Source: an uncultured Chitinophagaceae bacterium (lineage in GTDB: Bacteria; Bacteroidota; Bacteroidia; Chitinophagales; Chitinophagaceae). From it: a DNA stretch of 64,000 nt. The notes beneath the pieces are model-generated. The model worked only from the letters and a program-made list of their open reading frames with translations. It searched no databases and was not told the origin of the DNA. Below, piece after piece: positions 34,606 through 44,194 of the stretch (the stretch's first letter is position 1; each line of letters begins with the position of its first letter). A program made the translations under genes and the position numbers. Where the stretch lies: the NCBI GenBank assembly GCA_937981995.1, contig CALJNC010000026.1:53903-117902 (forward strand), written 5' to 3'.

Positions 34606-36108
34606 TTAATAATTCGAAGCATTTAGTTCCTTAATTTTATTGATATATGATTTAGACTGAAAGTACTTATATAGTCGGTCCATGTTGCCTCGATCCTCAA
34701 TTTTAGGATAAATGGAACGAATCATTTTATAACGTCCAATTTGAGTTTCCATATTACCTAATACAACACCTAAATTTGTTGTGCTAATACATCTAGAACC
34801 TATTTTTTTATTAATGTAATTCATACGAGCCTCATCATCAAACTTCTTATGAAGCTTTATGGTCCAATCAGCTATACGTTCTGGTTTTACTTGGTTAGTA
34901 CAACGTTTTGGCGCTTCTAAGTTATCATTATAATTATTTTTCTTGGTAATTGTTTTGTTGTTAGAAATAGGTTCAGTGTTTATTACTTTTTGACCTGTCG
35001 GTGTGTTTTCAATTTCCTTCTCATAATTTTTAATTTTTCTTTTCAGCTTGGGCGTCTTAGTTTCCTTATAATCAGCTTCTACTTTTTTCTGTTGCATTTT
35101 TTCTTGTAATGCTCTTAAACGTTTAGCCTCTCTTTTTTCTTTTCTGTTTATTTTTTGTTGCGCAAGCTTCAATCTCTCCGCTTCTAACTGTTTTGCTTCT
35201 AACGCGTTTTGTTTATTAACTCGCTCTTCTTTTTCAAGACGAGCTTTTAAACGTTTTGCTTCTTTTGCTTTTTGTTTATTTAGTTTTTCTTGTCGAAGTT
35301 CTTTTTCTCTAGCAAGTATTCTTTGCTTCTCCTGTTTATTCTTTAATTCGTTCTTGTTAGGCTTAGTGCTTTTTGGGCTTGCTGCTACTTTAAATGCCTT
35401 ACTTGCTCTTCTCTTTTCTCTTTTAGCCTTAGCGTAATTTTTATATCGCTTGGTACTAGTAGGTCTAGCTATACTACGTTTTTTGTACATAGCCAATACG
35501 CGTGGCTCGCTAGTAGTAGCTGTATTTTTCTTTACTATTTCTGTTGTTTTTTGTAGTTGCTTTTTCTTTTTAATAGCACTTTTTTTTGCTACTACTTTCT
35601 TTTTTTTGGTAGGCTCTGTATCGGCAGTGTATACTTTAATTACTCCGCGCTCAACCTTTTTAGTTTTTGCTTTTCTTGCCGTGCTTGTAGTATTGGTTGC
35701 TGTAGGTAAATCTTTGTTTGTCTTATTAATAGCAATAGGAGCACTGCTCAACGTTCTATTATCTGAGATTACTCTTTTATTAACCACATCTTGAATAACA
35801 AATTTGTTATTCGCAACGCGCATTAATTTTAGCCCCATTGATTTTTGACCTTCAGTAGGAATTGTAAAAGTATGTGGTTCAAAATTTGGGTTTTGAAAAG
35901 TAAATTCAAGTTGATTATCGCCAGAGTTAATTCTTGGTACGATGATATACCCTTTTCTTTTATTAGGGATTATCTTATTGTTTAGTTTTACTTGTACCGG
36001 TAAATTTTTATTTACCTCAAGGTATAAGTATGATTTTTTCTCTTGCGCGTTTCCTTGTTGAATTCCCAAAAGGAAAACGGCGCTTAACATTAGCAGTAGA
36101 TTTTTCAT
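34606..36108 (-). CDS. Secreted DUF4476 protein with basic coiled-coil linker
   Basis: The 500-residue protein has a signal peptide (GIQQGNAQ). The N-terminal beta domain (about 25-120; KSYLYLEVNKNLPVQVKLNN, GYIIVPRINSGDNQLEF) has a layout I recall from Chitinophagales DUF4476 proteins. A very long K/R/E/A-rich linker (about 140-350) is likely helical, and the DUF4476 domain is at about 415-495 (DEARMNYINKKIGSRCISTTN...RYKMIRSIYPKIEDRGNM). Function unknown. Inferred: a periplasmic or surface protein with a charged stalk. It may share a transcript with the biotin carrier gene 11 bases upstream. Confidence 0.82.
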   Translation of the reverse strand: MKNLLLMLSAVFLLGIQQGNAQEKKSYLYLEVNKNLPVQVKLNNKIIPNKRKGYIIVPRINSGDNQLEFTFQNPNFEPHTFTIPTEGQKSMGLKLMRVANNKFVIQDVVNKRVISDNRTLSSAPIAINKTNKDLPTATNTTSTARKAKTKKVERGVIKVYTADTEPTKKKKVVAKKSAIKKKKQLQKTTEIVKKNTATTSEPRVLAMYKKRSIARPTSTKRYKNYAKAKREKRRASKAFKVAASPKSTKPNKNELKNKQEKQRILAREKELRQEKLNKQKAKEAKRLKARLEKEERVNKQNALEAKQLEAERLKLAQQKINRKEKREAKRLRALQEKMQQKKVEADYKETKTPKLKRKIKNYEKEIENTPTGQKVINTEPISNNKTITKKNNYNDNLEAPKRCTNQVKPERIADWTIKLHKKFDDEARMNYINKKIGSRCISTTNLGVVLGNMETQIGRYKMIRSIYPKIEDRGNMDRLYKYFQSKSYINKIKELNASNY

Positions 36109-36119
36109 TTTTTAAAATT

Positions 36120-36620
36120 TTAAGCAAAGACGATTAACTCTTGGTTTTTGTCAACAGTATCGCCTTCTTTAATTAGTATATTTTTTACCTCAACATCATC
36201 GGGTGCTTTGAAAATATTTTCCATTTTCATTGCTTCTAATATAAACAATGGTTCACCACTTTTTACTATTTGGCCTTCTTTAACCAAAGTTTTAAGGATT
36301 AATCCTGGCATTGGAGCCTTTATATTTTTAGCTTTTTGTAGCTTTTTAGTATCTATACCTAAGGATAGCATCTTTTGGTCAATAGGTTCTAAAATCTCTA
36401 TGACAAGCTCTTTTTGATTAAAAAGTAATTTTACTTTCTTTTTATCAGCATCTATTTCTTGTATTACCGCTTGGTGTTTATTGCCTTGCGCATCAGTAAG
36501 TTCAATTATATTTTTTGATCCTAAAGACTGTATGCTGTACTTCTCTTCCTTATGAATCCAATTAGACTTCTCAGATTGAATTTCATATTCTTTCCCGTCA
36601 ATTTTTGTAATATAACTCAT
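36120..36620 (-). CDS. Biotin carboxyl carrier protein (acyl-CoA carboxylase type)
   Basis: The 166-residue protein has a C-terminal biotinyl domain (about 98-166) with the biotin site EAMKMEN (Lys 132), KAPMPGLILKTLVKEGQIVK before it and the closing EGDTVDKNQELIVF. The N-terminal part is typical of stand-alone carrier subunits of acetyl/propionyl-CoA carboxylases in Bacteroidota. Known: the biotin arm carries CO2 between carboxylase and transferase. The other subunits are not in the window. It lies four bases after the DUF2723 gene. Confidence 0.9.
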   Translation of the reverse strand: MSYITKIDGKEYEIQSEKSNWIHKEEKYSIQSLGSKNIIELTDAQGNKHQAVIQEIDADKKKVKLLFNQKELVIEILEPIDQKMLSLGIDTKKLQKAKNIKAPMPGLILKTLVKEGQIVKSGEPLFILEAMKMENIFKAPDDVEVKNILIKEGDTVDKNQELIVFA

Positions 36621-36624
36621 TCTA

Positions 36625-39600
36625 TTACTGTGGTCTTTGCTGTGGAGAGGCAGGTAATTTTGTGCTAACCTCCATTAATACTTTTTGTAATTTATCACTC
36701 AAAGGTTTCATCCCATGAATATTTGCAGATTGCACTAGATAACCAAGTCCTGTTCTACAAAAGTCAGTATCTGCAAATGTTCTACCATTTGGATCTTTAT
36801 CTGCCGTACGAAGTGTATTGAAGTATGCCACCTGCTTTCGGGTAAAGTTAATGAGCTTATCAGCTAATTCATCAGCTTGTTTTGTTGCGCCAGCTTTAAT
36901 GTATTTATCGCACACAAATAATAAGGCATTATCCATTTGTGTTATTGAAACAGGATAAGAACCTTCATGTATGTTTTTCATCATATGGTCTAATACTTGT
37001 ATTGCTTCTTTCTTTTTACCACGTGTAATTAAATTTTCTGCAATTTGGAATGTCGAAATTCGTATACCATTTAGCATTCTACGATTTGTTTGATTATAGT
37101 ATACTGTGCCTTTATGCGCGTTACCAAATTTTAAATCTTTCAATACCCAATCAACACATTTCTTTTCGTTAAAAGATAAAATGTTTTGTGTATTTGATCC
37201 AGGCGTACGATACGGAACCAATTTAAATACAAGTCCTTCTAATTCGAGATACTCCCCTAAACCTTCGTAGTGATTTCTATCAATAGAATTTGCAAAATAG
37301 ATTGGACGTTTCCACTCATTTGCTGCTAGAATATTCAATACAGCCAGATCATTTTTTAGAGCATAATTTCTAGGCAATGTAAAATTAATTGCATCAGGAG
37401 CATTAGCAAGTATTGAGTCACGTCCTACTAAAATTCCACTAGCTCGTACATTATCTTTATTTATAGGTAGGCTGTAATTTTTAATAGGTAACGGCACTGC
37501 TCCTTTGGTTTCTTTAGATTGATTTAGATATTGCAATACTTCTTTTAAAGGATAGTATGCATTGGCATCAATACGATCAGAAGCAACATACTGCGCTTGA
37601 TTTAAATAATCACCACGGTAATCCTCTGGCTTCCAAATCATAGGGATTGGTTTACTATCATTGGTTGCATTGTTTAATTGATCAACATACCAATCAATAC
37701 CTAGTAAGCTAAGATTTATTATACGTACATCTGTGCGCACTCCTTCCACCTCTTGAGCATACCATAATGGATACGTATCATTATCACCTTCAGTAAATAA
37801 TATCGCATTTTTATCTAGGCTGGACAAGTAGTTTCTTGCAGTATCTCGTGCTAAAGTTTTGTCCGAGCGATCATGATCATCCCAACCTTTAAACGCCATA
37901 AGTACAGGAACGGCAAGAAGGCAAAGTGCAAATGCAACATAGGTTCCCATTTTACCTTGTAAGAATTTTTGCAGTAGTTCACGTACCATGAGCAAGCCAA
38001 GTCCAATCCAAATAGCAAAGGCATAAGTAGCACCAGCATAAGCATAATCACGCTCACGAGGTTGCATTGGTGTATTGTTTAAATAAATAACAATTGCTAA
38101 ACCTGTAAAGAAGAATAACAGACCTACAATAAATGCATTGCGTTTATCATGTTTGATATGAAATAATAAACCTAGTATACCTAATATAAACGGAAGGAAG
38201 TAAAGTTCATTGCGTGCTTTGCTTTCTGAGTAAACTTTAGGAGCAATGTCTACATCACCACGGCCAAACATATTTTTATCTACAAACTTGATACCAGATA
38301 GCCAGTTACTAGTTTGAGGTTCGCCTATAATGTTTTGAAAATCATTTTGACGTCCTATATAGTTCCAGCAGAAATAACGCCACCACATTTGATTTACTTG
38401 ATAGCCTAAGAAAAATTTAATATTATCTCCTGATGTTGGGTCTTCGCCTTTTGCAAGGTTTAAATAATTTTGATAATAACGAATATGAGGCTCACTATTA
38501 CCATCCCATACCCTAGGGAAAATTCTTGTTTTTTCAGGATTGTAAACATAGTCCGTTTGTTTTTTACCTAATTCTAGGTATTTCTCTTTTCCTTTCCAAT
38601 AACGCATTCCGCCTTCTTTAGCTGAGATAGGTCTGCCAGCAGTAAAGTCAGGACCTGATAAATGAGGTATACTACCATACTGCGAACGACCTAAGTAATC
38701 TACCAAGGCAGCAGCATTATCAGGGTTTGTCATATCAATTGGTACTTCAACGTTAGAGCGAATAACTGTTTGGAAGTAAGAAGAGTAACCGATAAGAATA
38801 AAAATGAAACAAAGTGTTCCTAAGTGCAAGAAGTACTTGCCTTTTTTATTAGCAATAATTAATAATACAACGGATAAGCCAGCGAGTAAGAATAGTACAA
38901 AGTATACACCCATATTAAACGGAGTACCTAAGGTATTTACAAAGAATACATCAAAGGCCGCACATATTTTTGGAATGTACTGGATTACACCAATTTGAAC
39001 AATCCCCGTAATAGCTGCTCCAATTACAAAAGCGATTAAAGTACCCATTTGACTTACATCATATTTTTTGAAGTAATAAACCATTACAATTGCTGGTATG
39101 GTCAATAAGTTTAATAGGTGAACCCCAATTGATAAACCAATAATAAAAGCAATTAAAACAATCCAACGATCCGCACCTCTTGCATTTCCACCAGCATTTT
39201 CATATTCTGATACTTTGTCCTCCCATTTAAGGATAGCCCAAAATACCAAAGCGGTAAGTAAAGAAGACATTGCATATACCTCAGCCTCAACAGCTGAGAA
39301 CCAAAACGTATCAGAGAATGTATAAGCTAGTGCGCCAATTACACCAGCTGCCATTACAGCAACCGTTGCGTTACTGGTTAATGAACTTTCGCTACTTTGT
39401 CTTAGCGCTATACGACGAGCAAAGTGAGTAATTGTCCAAAATAAGAATAGAATAGTAAATCCACTTGAAAGGGCAGACATAGCATTGATTGCTATATGCT
39501 CGTTTCCTGTGCCAAAAATTATAGCAAAAAATCGTCCGATTAATAAAAAGAGTGGGGCACCTGGCGAGTGTACTACTTCAAGTTTCACAGCACCTGCTGC

Positions 39601-39714
39601 AAACTCACCACAATCCCAAAAACTTATGGTTCCTTCCATAGTTAATAGGTATACAAGACATGCAATAATGCACACAACCCATCCCGTAATGTTATTCAAT
39701 TTTTTATAGCTCAT
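36625..39714 (-). CDS. DUF2723 multi-pass membrane protein (GT-C glycosyltransferase-like)
   Basis: The 1029-residue protein opens with a membrane helix (about 12-27) and then GTISFWDCGEFAAGAVKLEV...SPGAPLF, the DUF2723 hallmark with the Asp typical of GT-C enzymes. About ten more hydrophobic segments reach to residue 620. A soluble C-terminal part (LFTEGDNDTYPLWYAQEVEG...) covers the rest. Known: DUF2723 is related to protein O-mannosyltransferases; activity is not established for most members. Inferred: transfers sugar from a lipid carrier at the inner membrane, perhaps to secreted proteins. Confidence 0.88.
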   Translation of the reverse strand: MSYKKLNNITGWVVCIIACLVYLLTMEGTISFWDCGEFAAGAVKLEVVHSPGAPLFLLIGRFFAIIFGTGNEHIAINAMSALSSGFTILFLFWTITHFARRIALRQSSESSLTSNATVAVMAAGVIGALAYTFSDTFWFSAVEAEVYAMSSLLTALVFWAILKWEDKVSEYENAGGNARGADRWIVLIAFIIGLSIGVHLLNLLTIPAIVMVYYFKKYDVSQMGTLIAFVIGAAITGIVQIGVIQYIPKICAAFDVFFVNTLGTPFNMGVYFVLFLLAGLSVVLLIIANKKGKYFLHLGTLCFIFILIGYSSYFQTVIRSNVEVPIDMTNPDNAAALVDYLGRSQYGSIPHLSGPDFTAGRPISAKEGGMRYWKGKEKYLELGKKQTDYVYNPEKTRIFPRVWDGNSEPHIRYYQNYLNLAKGEDPTSGDNIKFFLGYQVNQMWWRYFCWNYIGRQNDFQNIIGEPQTSNWLSGIKFVDKNMFGRGDVDIAPKVYSESKARNELYFLPFILGILGLLFHIKHDKRNAFIVGLLFFFTGLAIVIYLNNTPMQPRERDYAYAGATYAFAIWIGLGLLMVRELLQKFLQGKMGTYVAFALCLLAVPVLMAFKGWDDHDRSDKTLARDTARNYLSSLDKNAILFTEGDNDTYPLWYAQEVEGVRTDVRIINLSLLGIDWYVDQLNNATNDSKPIPMIWKPEDYRGDYLNQAQYVASDRIDANAYYPLKEVLQYLNQSKETKGAVPLPIKNYSLPINKDNVRASGILVGRDSILANAPDAINFTLPRNYALKNDLAVLNILAANEWKRPIYFANSIDRNHYEGLGEYLELEGLVFKLVPYRTPGSNTQNILSFNEKKCVDWVLKDLKFGNAHKGTVYYNQTNRRMLNGIRISTFQIAENLITRGKKKEAIQVLDHMMKNIHEGSYPVSITQMDNALLFVCDKYIKAGATKQADELADKLINFTRKQVAYFNTLRTADKDPNGRTFADTDFCRTGLGYLVQSANIHGMKPLSDKLQKVLMEVSTKLPASPQQRPQ

Positions 39715-39785
39715 ATTCTTAGAGGATTAAGAAACAAATATAATTATTTGACCTAGAGTTAAGGCGCTAAAAGGCGTTAAATAAT

Positions 39786-41018
39786 CTAAATTTTGAGGCT
39801 AAAGCCCAGTTTGCTTATTTCGTTTAAAAAAGATGGAAATGATTTATCAATGCAAGCAATATTATCCAGTTCAACAGTATAGCCCAAAGCTGCTACCAGC
39901 GCAAAGCTCATGGCAATTCTATGATCTTGAAATGTTTCGATTTGTACTGAATTATCCTTCAAAAGTGGTGTATTCTTTTGTAAGGAAATTTGCCCATTTT
40001 GTTCTTTTAACACGATGCCAAATTTTTCTAAATTTGTCTTGAGCGCTTCTATGCGATTACTCTCTTTATGCTTCAAGTGTTCAAGGCCTAAAAAAACTAC
40101 TTCTGGGTGCTTAAATGCACAAGCTGTAATTAAAGGGATTGCTAAATCAGGATAATTTTCTAGTTGAATTTCTTTGGGCAGCTTAGTTATATTTCTTTTT
40201 TGTAGTAAAACACCTTTTGAGTTATAGCTGCTGTGTATCCCAAATTGTAAAGCTAAGCTGGCTATATATTTATCACCTTGTATGTCTTCTTGCGTAAGGC
40301 GATTCAATTGCAGACTAGTAACATCATCGCTTAACATAAGAAAGGCATAAAAAAAACAAGCGCTGCTCCAGTCAGCTTCCACAACTATATCTTTTCCTTT
40401 TATTTCTTGTGCTTCAATTTTTATATTGTTATTACTAAAAGAGCTTTCAATTCCAAATCTAGTAAGTAGATCAAGCGTCATTTGAATATATGGCTTGGAG
40501 TAAACTGGTTCTTTAATTTGAAGTTGCAAACCATTTTTTATTTCAGAAGCAATTAAACATAGACCGGTAATAAATTGACTTGATACATTTCCGTCAATTT
40601 CTAAAGGAATACTTTTTAAGTGCGCACCTTCAATACTTAATTCATTTTCTTGTAACGATATTTTTGCACCAAGTGATTGTAAAGAATCTATAAGTTGATG
40701 CATGGGACGGGCTAGCAATCGACTCGTTCCACTAAGCTTAAAGTCTTGCTTATTTTTGGCAGCACATAGGCAAGTTAAGAATCGTAAAACAGTTCCAGCA
40801 TCCTCGCAATTAATTTGGTTACGGAGCGTTTTTTCTTTTAGTATAGCCGCTAATACCTTAGTATCATTAGCATTGGATAGGTTTGATATGATAAATGATT
40901 GCTTAGAAAGGTATTGAAGAATCAATAACCTGTTGGAAATACTTTTTGATGCAGGAAGATCTATGGCTTTTATTGAGCTGTTAACTTGGTGCTCATATAC
41001 AATCCTATGCAAGCTCAT
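39786..41018 (-). CDS. aroA: 3-phosphoshikimate 1-carboxyvinyltransferase (EPSP synthase)
   Basis: The 410-residue protein has the EPSPS patterns KAIDLPASKSISNRLLILQY, the NCEDAGTVLRFLTC segment, RLLARPMHQLIDSLQSLGA, LEHLKHKESNRIEAL and DHRIAMSFAL near the end. Known: it joins phosphoenolpyruvate to shikimate-3-phosphate in the cytoplasm. Its start overlaps the aroB stop by 14 bases. The shikimate genes aroB (next door) and aroQ (53008) are also in the window. Confidence 0.95.
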   Translation of the reverse strand: MSLHRIVYEHQVNSSIKAIDLPASKSISNRLLILQYLSKQSFIISNLSNANDTKVLAAILKEKTLRNQINCEDAGTVLRFLTCLCAAKNKQDFKLSGTSRLLARPMHQLIDSLQSLGAKISLQENELSIEGAHLKSIPLEIDGNVSSQFITGLCLIASEIKNGLQLQIKEPVYSKPYIQMTLDLLTRFGIESSFSNNNIKIEAQEIKGKDIVVEADWSSACFFYAFLMLSDDVTSLQLNRLTQEDIQGDKYIASLALQFGIHSSYNSKGVLLQKRNITKLPKEIQLENYPDLAIPLITACAFKHPEVVFLGLEHLKHKESNRIEALKTNLEKFGIVLKEQNGQISLQKNTPLLKDNSVQIETFQDHRIAMSFALVAALGYTVELDNIACIDKSFPSFLNEISKLGFSLKI

Positions 41019-42021
41019 TTTGTAGTTCTTCTATGCTAATCATAACCTTTAATTTTGGCTTTGCTACATCCTCTAATAAGCTAAAGCCAATGCCGCTAGC
41101 ATTCTTTTTATCTTGGTTTAAATAAGGGATTAGTTTTTCAAATCGATATTTAAAATCAAGTATCGGGAAGAATACTTTTTTAACCGCTTTTAAAACTGCA
41201 CGAATTTTTACTGGAGTATTAAATCTATTTTCTGATAGTTTTAGTTCTTCCATCATTCCAAGTAAAATAGCCTCGCCATGTAATAGAGGTTTTTTAGTAG
41301 TATGAGACAATGATTCTATTGCATGACCAATAGTATGACCAAAATTTAAGCTCTGGCGTTGACCATTGTCGTGGTAATCTTTTTCTACAATGTTTAGTTT
41401 ATAGTTAATGCTTTTTAAAATGCCTTCCTCGCTAATCCATTCACTAATTGTACTTCTTTTAAGTATTAATTCTAGCGCATTGGGATCAAACAAAAGAACG
41501 TGTTTTATCATCTCACTAAGGCCACTATGCAATTCATTACGTGGCAAGGTTTCAAGAAAATCGGTATTGAGATAAACACATTTTGGCTTAGAGAAAGTGC
41601 CAATTTGGTTTTTAATGTTTCTAAAATTTACACCATTCTTACCGCCTATGCTGGCATCTACCATTCCCAGTAGGGATGTTGGGATATTTATAAAATCAAT
41701 GCCCCGTTTAAAATTAGAAGCGCAAAAGCCACCTATATCAGTTATTACGCCGCCTCCAATATTTATTAAAACGCTATTTCTATTTGCATTGCCAGCTACC
41801 AAAGTATCCCATATTTTAATGCTTTGATCAAGGCTTTTATATTGTTCGCCAGCAGGTATTACAATTCGTTTTGCATCATTTAAGTGGCTAAATTGTGTTC
41901 GTATCACCTTGTCGCAGTGCTGCAATGTATTTTTGTCGTACAACAAAAAGCAATTTTTGGCTGTATACCCAGCTATAACTTCTTGGATATCGGATAACTG
42001 ACTTGAGGGATAAACTAACAC
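41005..42021 (-). CDS. aroB: 3-dehydroquinate synthase
   Basis: The 338-residue protein has the NAD-binding GGGVITDIGGFCASNFKRG, PTSLLGMVDASIGGKNGVNF with metal and substrate residues, and the metal-ligand segment SLNFGHTIGHAIES...LLHGEAI. Known: it closes DAHP to 3-dehydroquinate, step two of the shikimate pathway. It is slightly shorter than many homologues but no motif is missing. Overlaps on both sides point to one operon with aroA and the monooxygenase-like gene. Confidence 0.95.
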   Translation of the reverse strand: MLVYPSSQLSDIQEVIAGYTAKNCFLLYDKNTLQHCDKVIRTQFSHLNDAKRIVIPAGEQYKSLDQSIKIWDTLVAGNANRNSVLINIGGGVITDIGGFCASNFKRGIDFINIPTSLLGMVDASIGGKNGVNFRNIKNQIGTFSKPKCVYLNTDFLETLPRNELHSGLSEMIKHVLLFDPNALELILKRSTISEWISEEGILKSINYKLNIVEKDYHDNGQRQSLNFGHTIGHAIESLSHTTKKPLLHGEAILLGMMEELKLSENRFNTPVKIRAVLKAVKKVFFPILDFKYRFEKLIPYLNQDKKNASGIGFSLLEDVAKPKLKVMISIEELQNELA

Positions 42022-42311
42022 TGTGAATCAAAGATAGTATCTACACTCCAAGCTTCCGCACGATGGCTGAACCAAGCTTTCACAATTCTCCATGTTTTTA
42101 GAAATAATTCTGATTTTCTATAGAACTGAAGGTCAGCGTCTGTATTCCAGTCGCTGTAAGTAAAAAAAATGGTTGGGTCAGTTTGGTCTCTGTGTAAGCG
42201 TAAACCATTACAACCAGGCATGCCCGAAATTTTGTGTTTTATGGTTTCAAAGTGCGCCAAAAAATTATCACAATGTTCTTCTTCAAACGTCATTTTTACT
42301 ATTCGTATCAT
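42015..42311 (-). CDS. Antibiotic-biosynthesis-monooxygenase (ABM) domain protein
   Basis: The 98-residue protein is a single ferredoxin-like ABM domain: IVKMTFEEEHCDNFLAHFE, then MPGCNGLRLHRDQTDPTIFF and YSDWNTDADLQFYRKSELF. Known: this group includes quinol monooxygenases and heme-degrading enzymes as well as proteins with no known activity. It overlaps both neighbours (7 bases with aroB, 4 with the gene upstream), so it is translated with them. Its role in the operon is unknown. Confidence 0.85.
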   Translation of the reverse strand: MIRIVKMTFEEEHCDNFLAHFETIKHKISGMPGCNGLRLHRDQTDPTIFFTYSDWNTDADLQFYRKSELFLKTWRIVKAWFSHRAEAWSVDTIFDSQC

Positions 42312-43102
42312 GAAAATTTAATGGTTATATTTTTATAAGAGTGTAATAAATCATTGTGTGGTTTAAAGCCAAAGAGTCCAGCGGCATTTGAATGATTTAC
42401 GGCAATTTCAAGCAGGCCACTTGAATTAAAAAATGCTACCTTATCCAAATACTTTACATCATTATACATTTTAGTAATCTCTAGTATTTCATCGCCATTG
42501 GGAAATCGAATTACAAATTTTCTATCATTTCGGTGCTCGTCAAATTCATCCTTACGAAGGTTTAAAATTATATTTTCAAAGCGGTCAATGTGTAATACGC
42601 GTGCTACAATTTCATCGGGCTTAAATATGCTACTCAGCTCTTTTTCCTGTACAATATCTTCAGCGTCTATTTTAGTAATTTCATCCTTATGACCTTCTAA
42701 TAATGATTTTGCAGTTTCTGCGAGTAAGGTCATTATTGATGGTACTAGATAATCTTTGGGCTTCGTTTTTAGTTCAAATAATTCAAATGCTTTTTCGCCA
42801 AATAGTAAAGGGATGCAACCGTTGTCAGGAGCAAAAATGTGTTGTTCATTTTCATAAACATATAAAAACCTTTGATTGCTGTGCCCATACAAATTGCTTA
42901 ATAGGAAGTGCACTGAGTTTGCTTTGAAATGCGGTAAAGCTGATTGAAAGTGATAAACAGTATCTACTATGCTATAGCGTTTTACGTTATGATTTATGTC
43001 TATGACTTGCGCGTTGGGTATACTTTGTAAGGCAAGTAGCTTGCATATTCCGGGGAATTGACTTTCATAACCAAAATCAGATGTGAGAGAAACAAAAGTC
43101 AT
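42308..43102 (-). CDS. SAM hydroxide adenosyltransferase (DUF62 family)
   Basis: ATG 43102 gives MTFVSLTSDFGYES, the standard start of the family, where the Asp binds SAM; the frame back to 43129 adds nine residues. The 264-residue protein then has VIDINHNVKRYSI, an internal APDNGCIPLLF and the C-terminal FFNSSGLLEIAVNHSNAA. Known: DUF62 enzymes split S-adenosylmethionine with water into adenosine and methionine; relatives are halogenases. The first gene of the aro operon. Confidence 0.92.
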   Translation of the reverse strand: MTFVSLTSDFGYESQFPGICKLLALQSIPNAQVIDINHNVKRYSIVDTVYHFQSALPHFKANSVHFLLSNLYGHSNQRFLYVYENEQHIFAPDNGCIPLLFGEKAFELFELKTKPKDYLVPSIMTLLAETAKSLLEGHKDEITKIDAEDIVQEKELSSIFKPDEIVARVLHIDRFENIILNLRKDEFDEHRNDRKFVIRFPNGDEILEITKMYNDVKYLDKVAFFNSSGLLEIAVNHSNAAGLFGFKPHNDLLHSYKNITIKFS

Positions 43103-43183
43103 ATAGGGTACAAATGTAAGGAGTAGCAAGTATTTACATGCAAGTATTGTACAGTTAGTACTAAATTGAATCTACTATGCGCA

Positions 43184-43212
43184 TAAAAAAAGTCTCGTAA
43201 AATACGAGACTT
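43184..43212 (-). terminator. Intrinsic terminator after rpsG
   Basis: AAGTCTCGTA (43190-43199), loop AAA, TACGAGACTT (43203-43212). On the minus strand the stem is followed by six T. It separates rpsL-rpsG from the aro operon. Confidence 0.88.
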
Positions 43213-43233
43213 CCTTTTGACTATTATAATATA

Positions 43234-43701
43234 CTATCTACCGAAGTGAGCAAATGCTTTGTTGGCATCAGCCATACGGTGTGTATCTTCTTTTTTCTTT
43301 ACAGCGTTACCTTCACCTTTAGCTGCTGCTATTAGTTCGTTGGCCAATTTTTCTGCCATAGACTTACCATTACGCTCACGGCTAAAACGGATGATCCATT
43401 TCATACTCAAAGATAATTTACGGTCCTGACGTACTTCAGTAGGAATTTGAAAAGTAGCACCACCTATACGACGGCTACGTACTTCAACTTCAGGAGTTAC
43501 GTTTACTACTGCTTTTTTCCAAGTTTCGTAACCTTCTTCCTCTGTATCCTTAGTTATTTTATCCATTGCATCATAAAATATTTTTTGTGCAATACTTTTT
43601 TTACCGTCCCACATCATACAATTGATAAAGCGAGTTACAGTTTTATCACCAAATTTAGGATCTGGTGCTAAGGGTAATTTTTTTGCTGCTTGTTTTCTCA
43701 T
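43234..43701 (-). CDS. rpsG: 30S ribosomal protein S7
   Basis: The 155-residue protein has S7 patterns: DKTVTRFINCMMWDGKKSIA, NVTPEVEVRSRRIGGATFQI, MKWIIRFSRERNGKSMAEKL. Known: S7 starts assembly of the 30S head and contacts mRNA and tRNA in the E site. It follows rpsL by 26 bases, but a terminator comes next instead of fusA. Confidence 0.98.
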   Translation of the reverse strand: MRKQAAKKLPLAPDPKFGDKTVTRFINCMMWDGKKSIAQKIFYDAMDKITKDTEEEGYETWKKAVVNVTPEVEVRSRRIGGATFQIPTEVRQDRKLSLSMKWIIRFSRERNGKSMAEKLANELIAAAKGEGNAVKKKEDTHRMADANKAFAHFGR

Positions 43702-43727
43702 TAGAAATTATTATTAGCTATTAGCGA

Positions 43728-44102
43728 TTATTTTTTTTCTCTTTTAGTTCCGTACTTTGAACGGCTTTGTTTACGATCTTTTACACCCGCAGTATCCAAT
43801 ACACCACGTAGAATAGTGTAACGTACACCAGGTAAATCTTTTACACGACCACCTCTTATCAATACGATAGAGTGCTCTTGTAAATTGTGACCCTCTCCAG
43901 GAATATAGGCAATTACCTCTGTTTTGTTAGTCAAACGAACCTTTGCTACTTTACGCAAAGCCGAGTTTGGCTTCTTAGGAGTGGTAGTATATACACGAGT
44001 ACATACTCCTCTTTTTTGAGGACAAGAGTCCAAGGCACGGCTTTTAGAAGCTGTTTTAATTACTTTTCGTCCTTTTCGAACGAGCTGATTAATAGTTGGC
44101 AT
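43728..44102 (-). CDS. rpsL: 30S ribosomal protein S12
   Basis: The 124-residue protein has the S12 core [37 protein letters not shown] and RSKYGTKR. Known: S12 is at the decoding centre; the Lys in TPKKPNS is the usual streptomycin-sensitive residue. First gene of the rpsL-rpsG transcript, with a good promoter 30 bases upstream. Confidence 0.98.
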   Translation of the reverse strand: MPTINQLVRKGRKVIKTASKSRALDSCPQKRGVCTRVYTTTPKKPNSALRKVAKVRLTNKTEVIAYIPGEGHNLQEHSIVLIRGGRVKDLPGVRYTILRGVLDTAGVKDRKQSRSKYGTKREKK

Positions 44103-44131
44103 ACTATATTCTTAGATTTTTTAAAGGACGG

Positions 44132-44162
44132 CAAAGGTAGACGAAAACTGAAAAAAAACAAG
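44132..44162 (-). promoter_or_regulatory. Promoter of rpsL-rpsG
   Basis: On the minus strand, CTTG (44162-44159), 19 bases, then TACCTTTG (44139-44132), an exact -7 match. This is the same layout as the promoter at 46343-46373. Confidence 0.65.
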
Positions 44163-44194
44163 AATTTTCAAGCTATTTTCCACTATCCACATTC

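Noticed and set aside
39720..39785. Repeat GGCG...GGCG between the DUF2723 gene and aroA as a terminator
   Set aside because: The two halves are direct, not inverted, so no stem forms.
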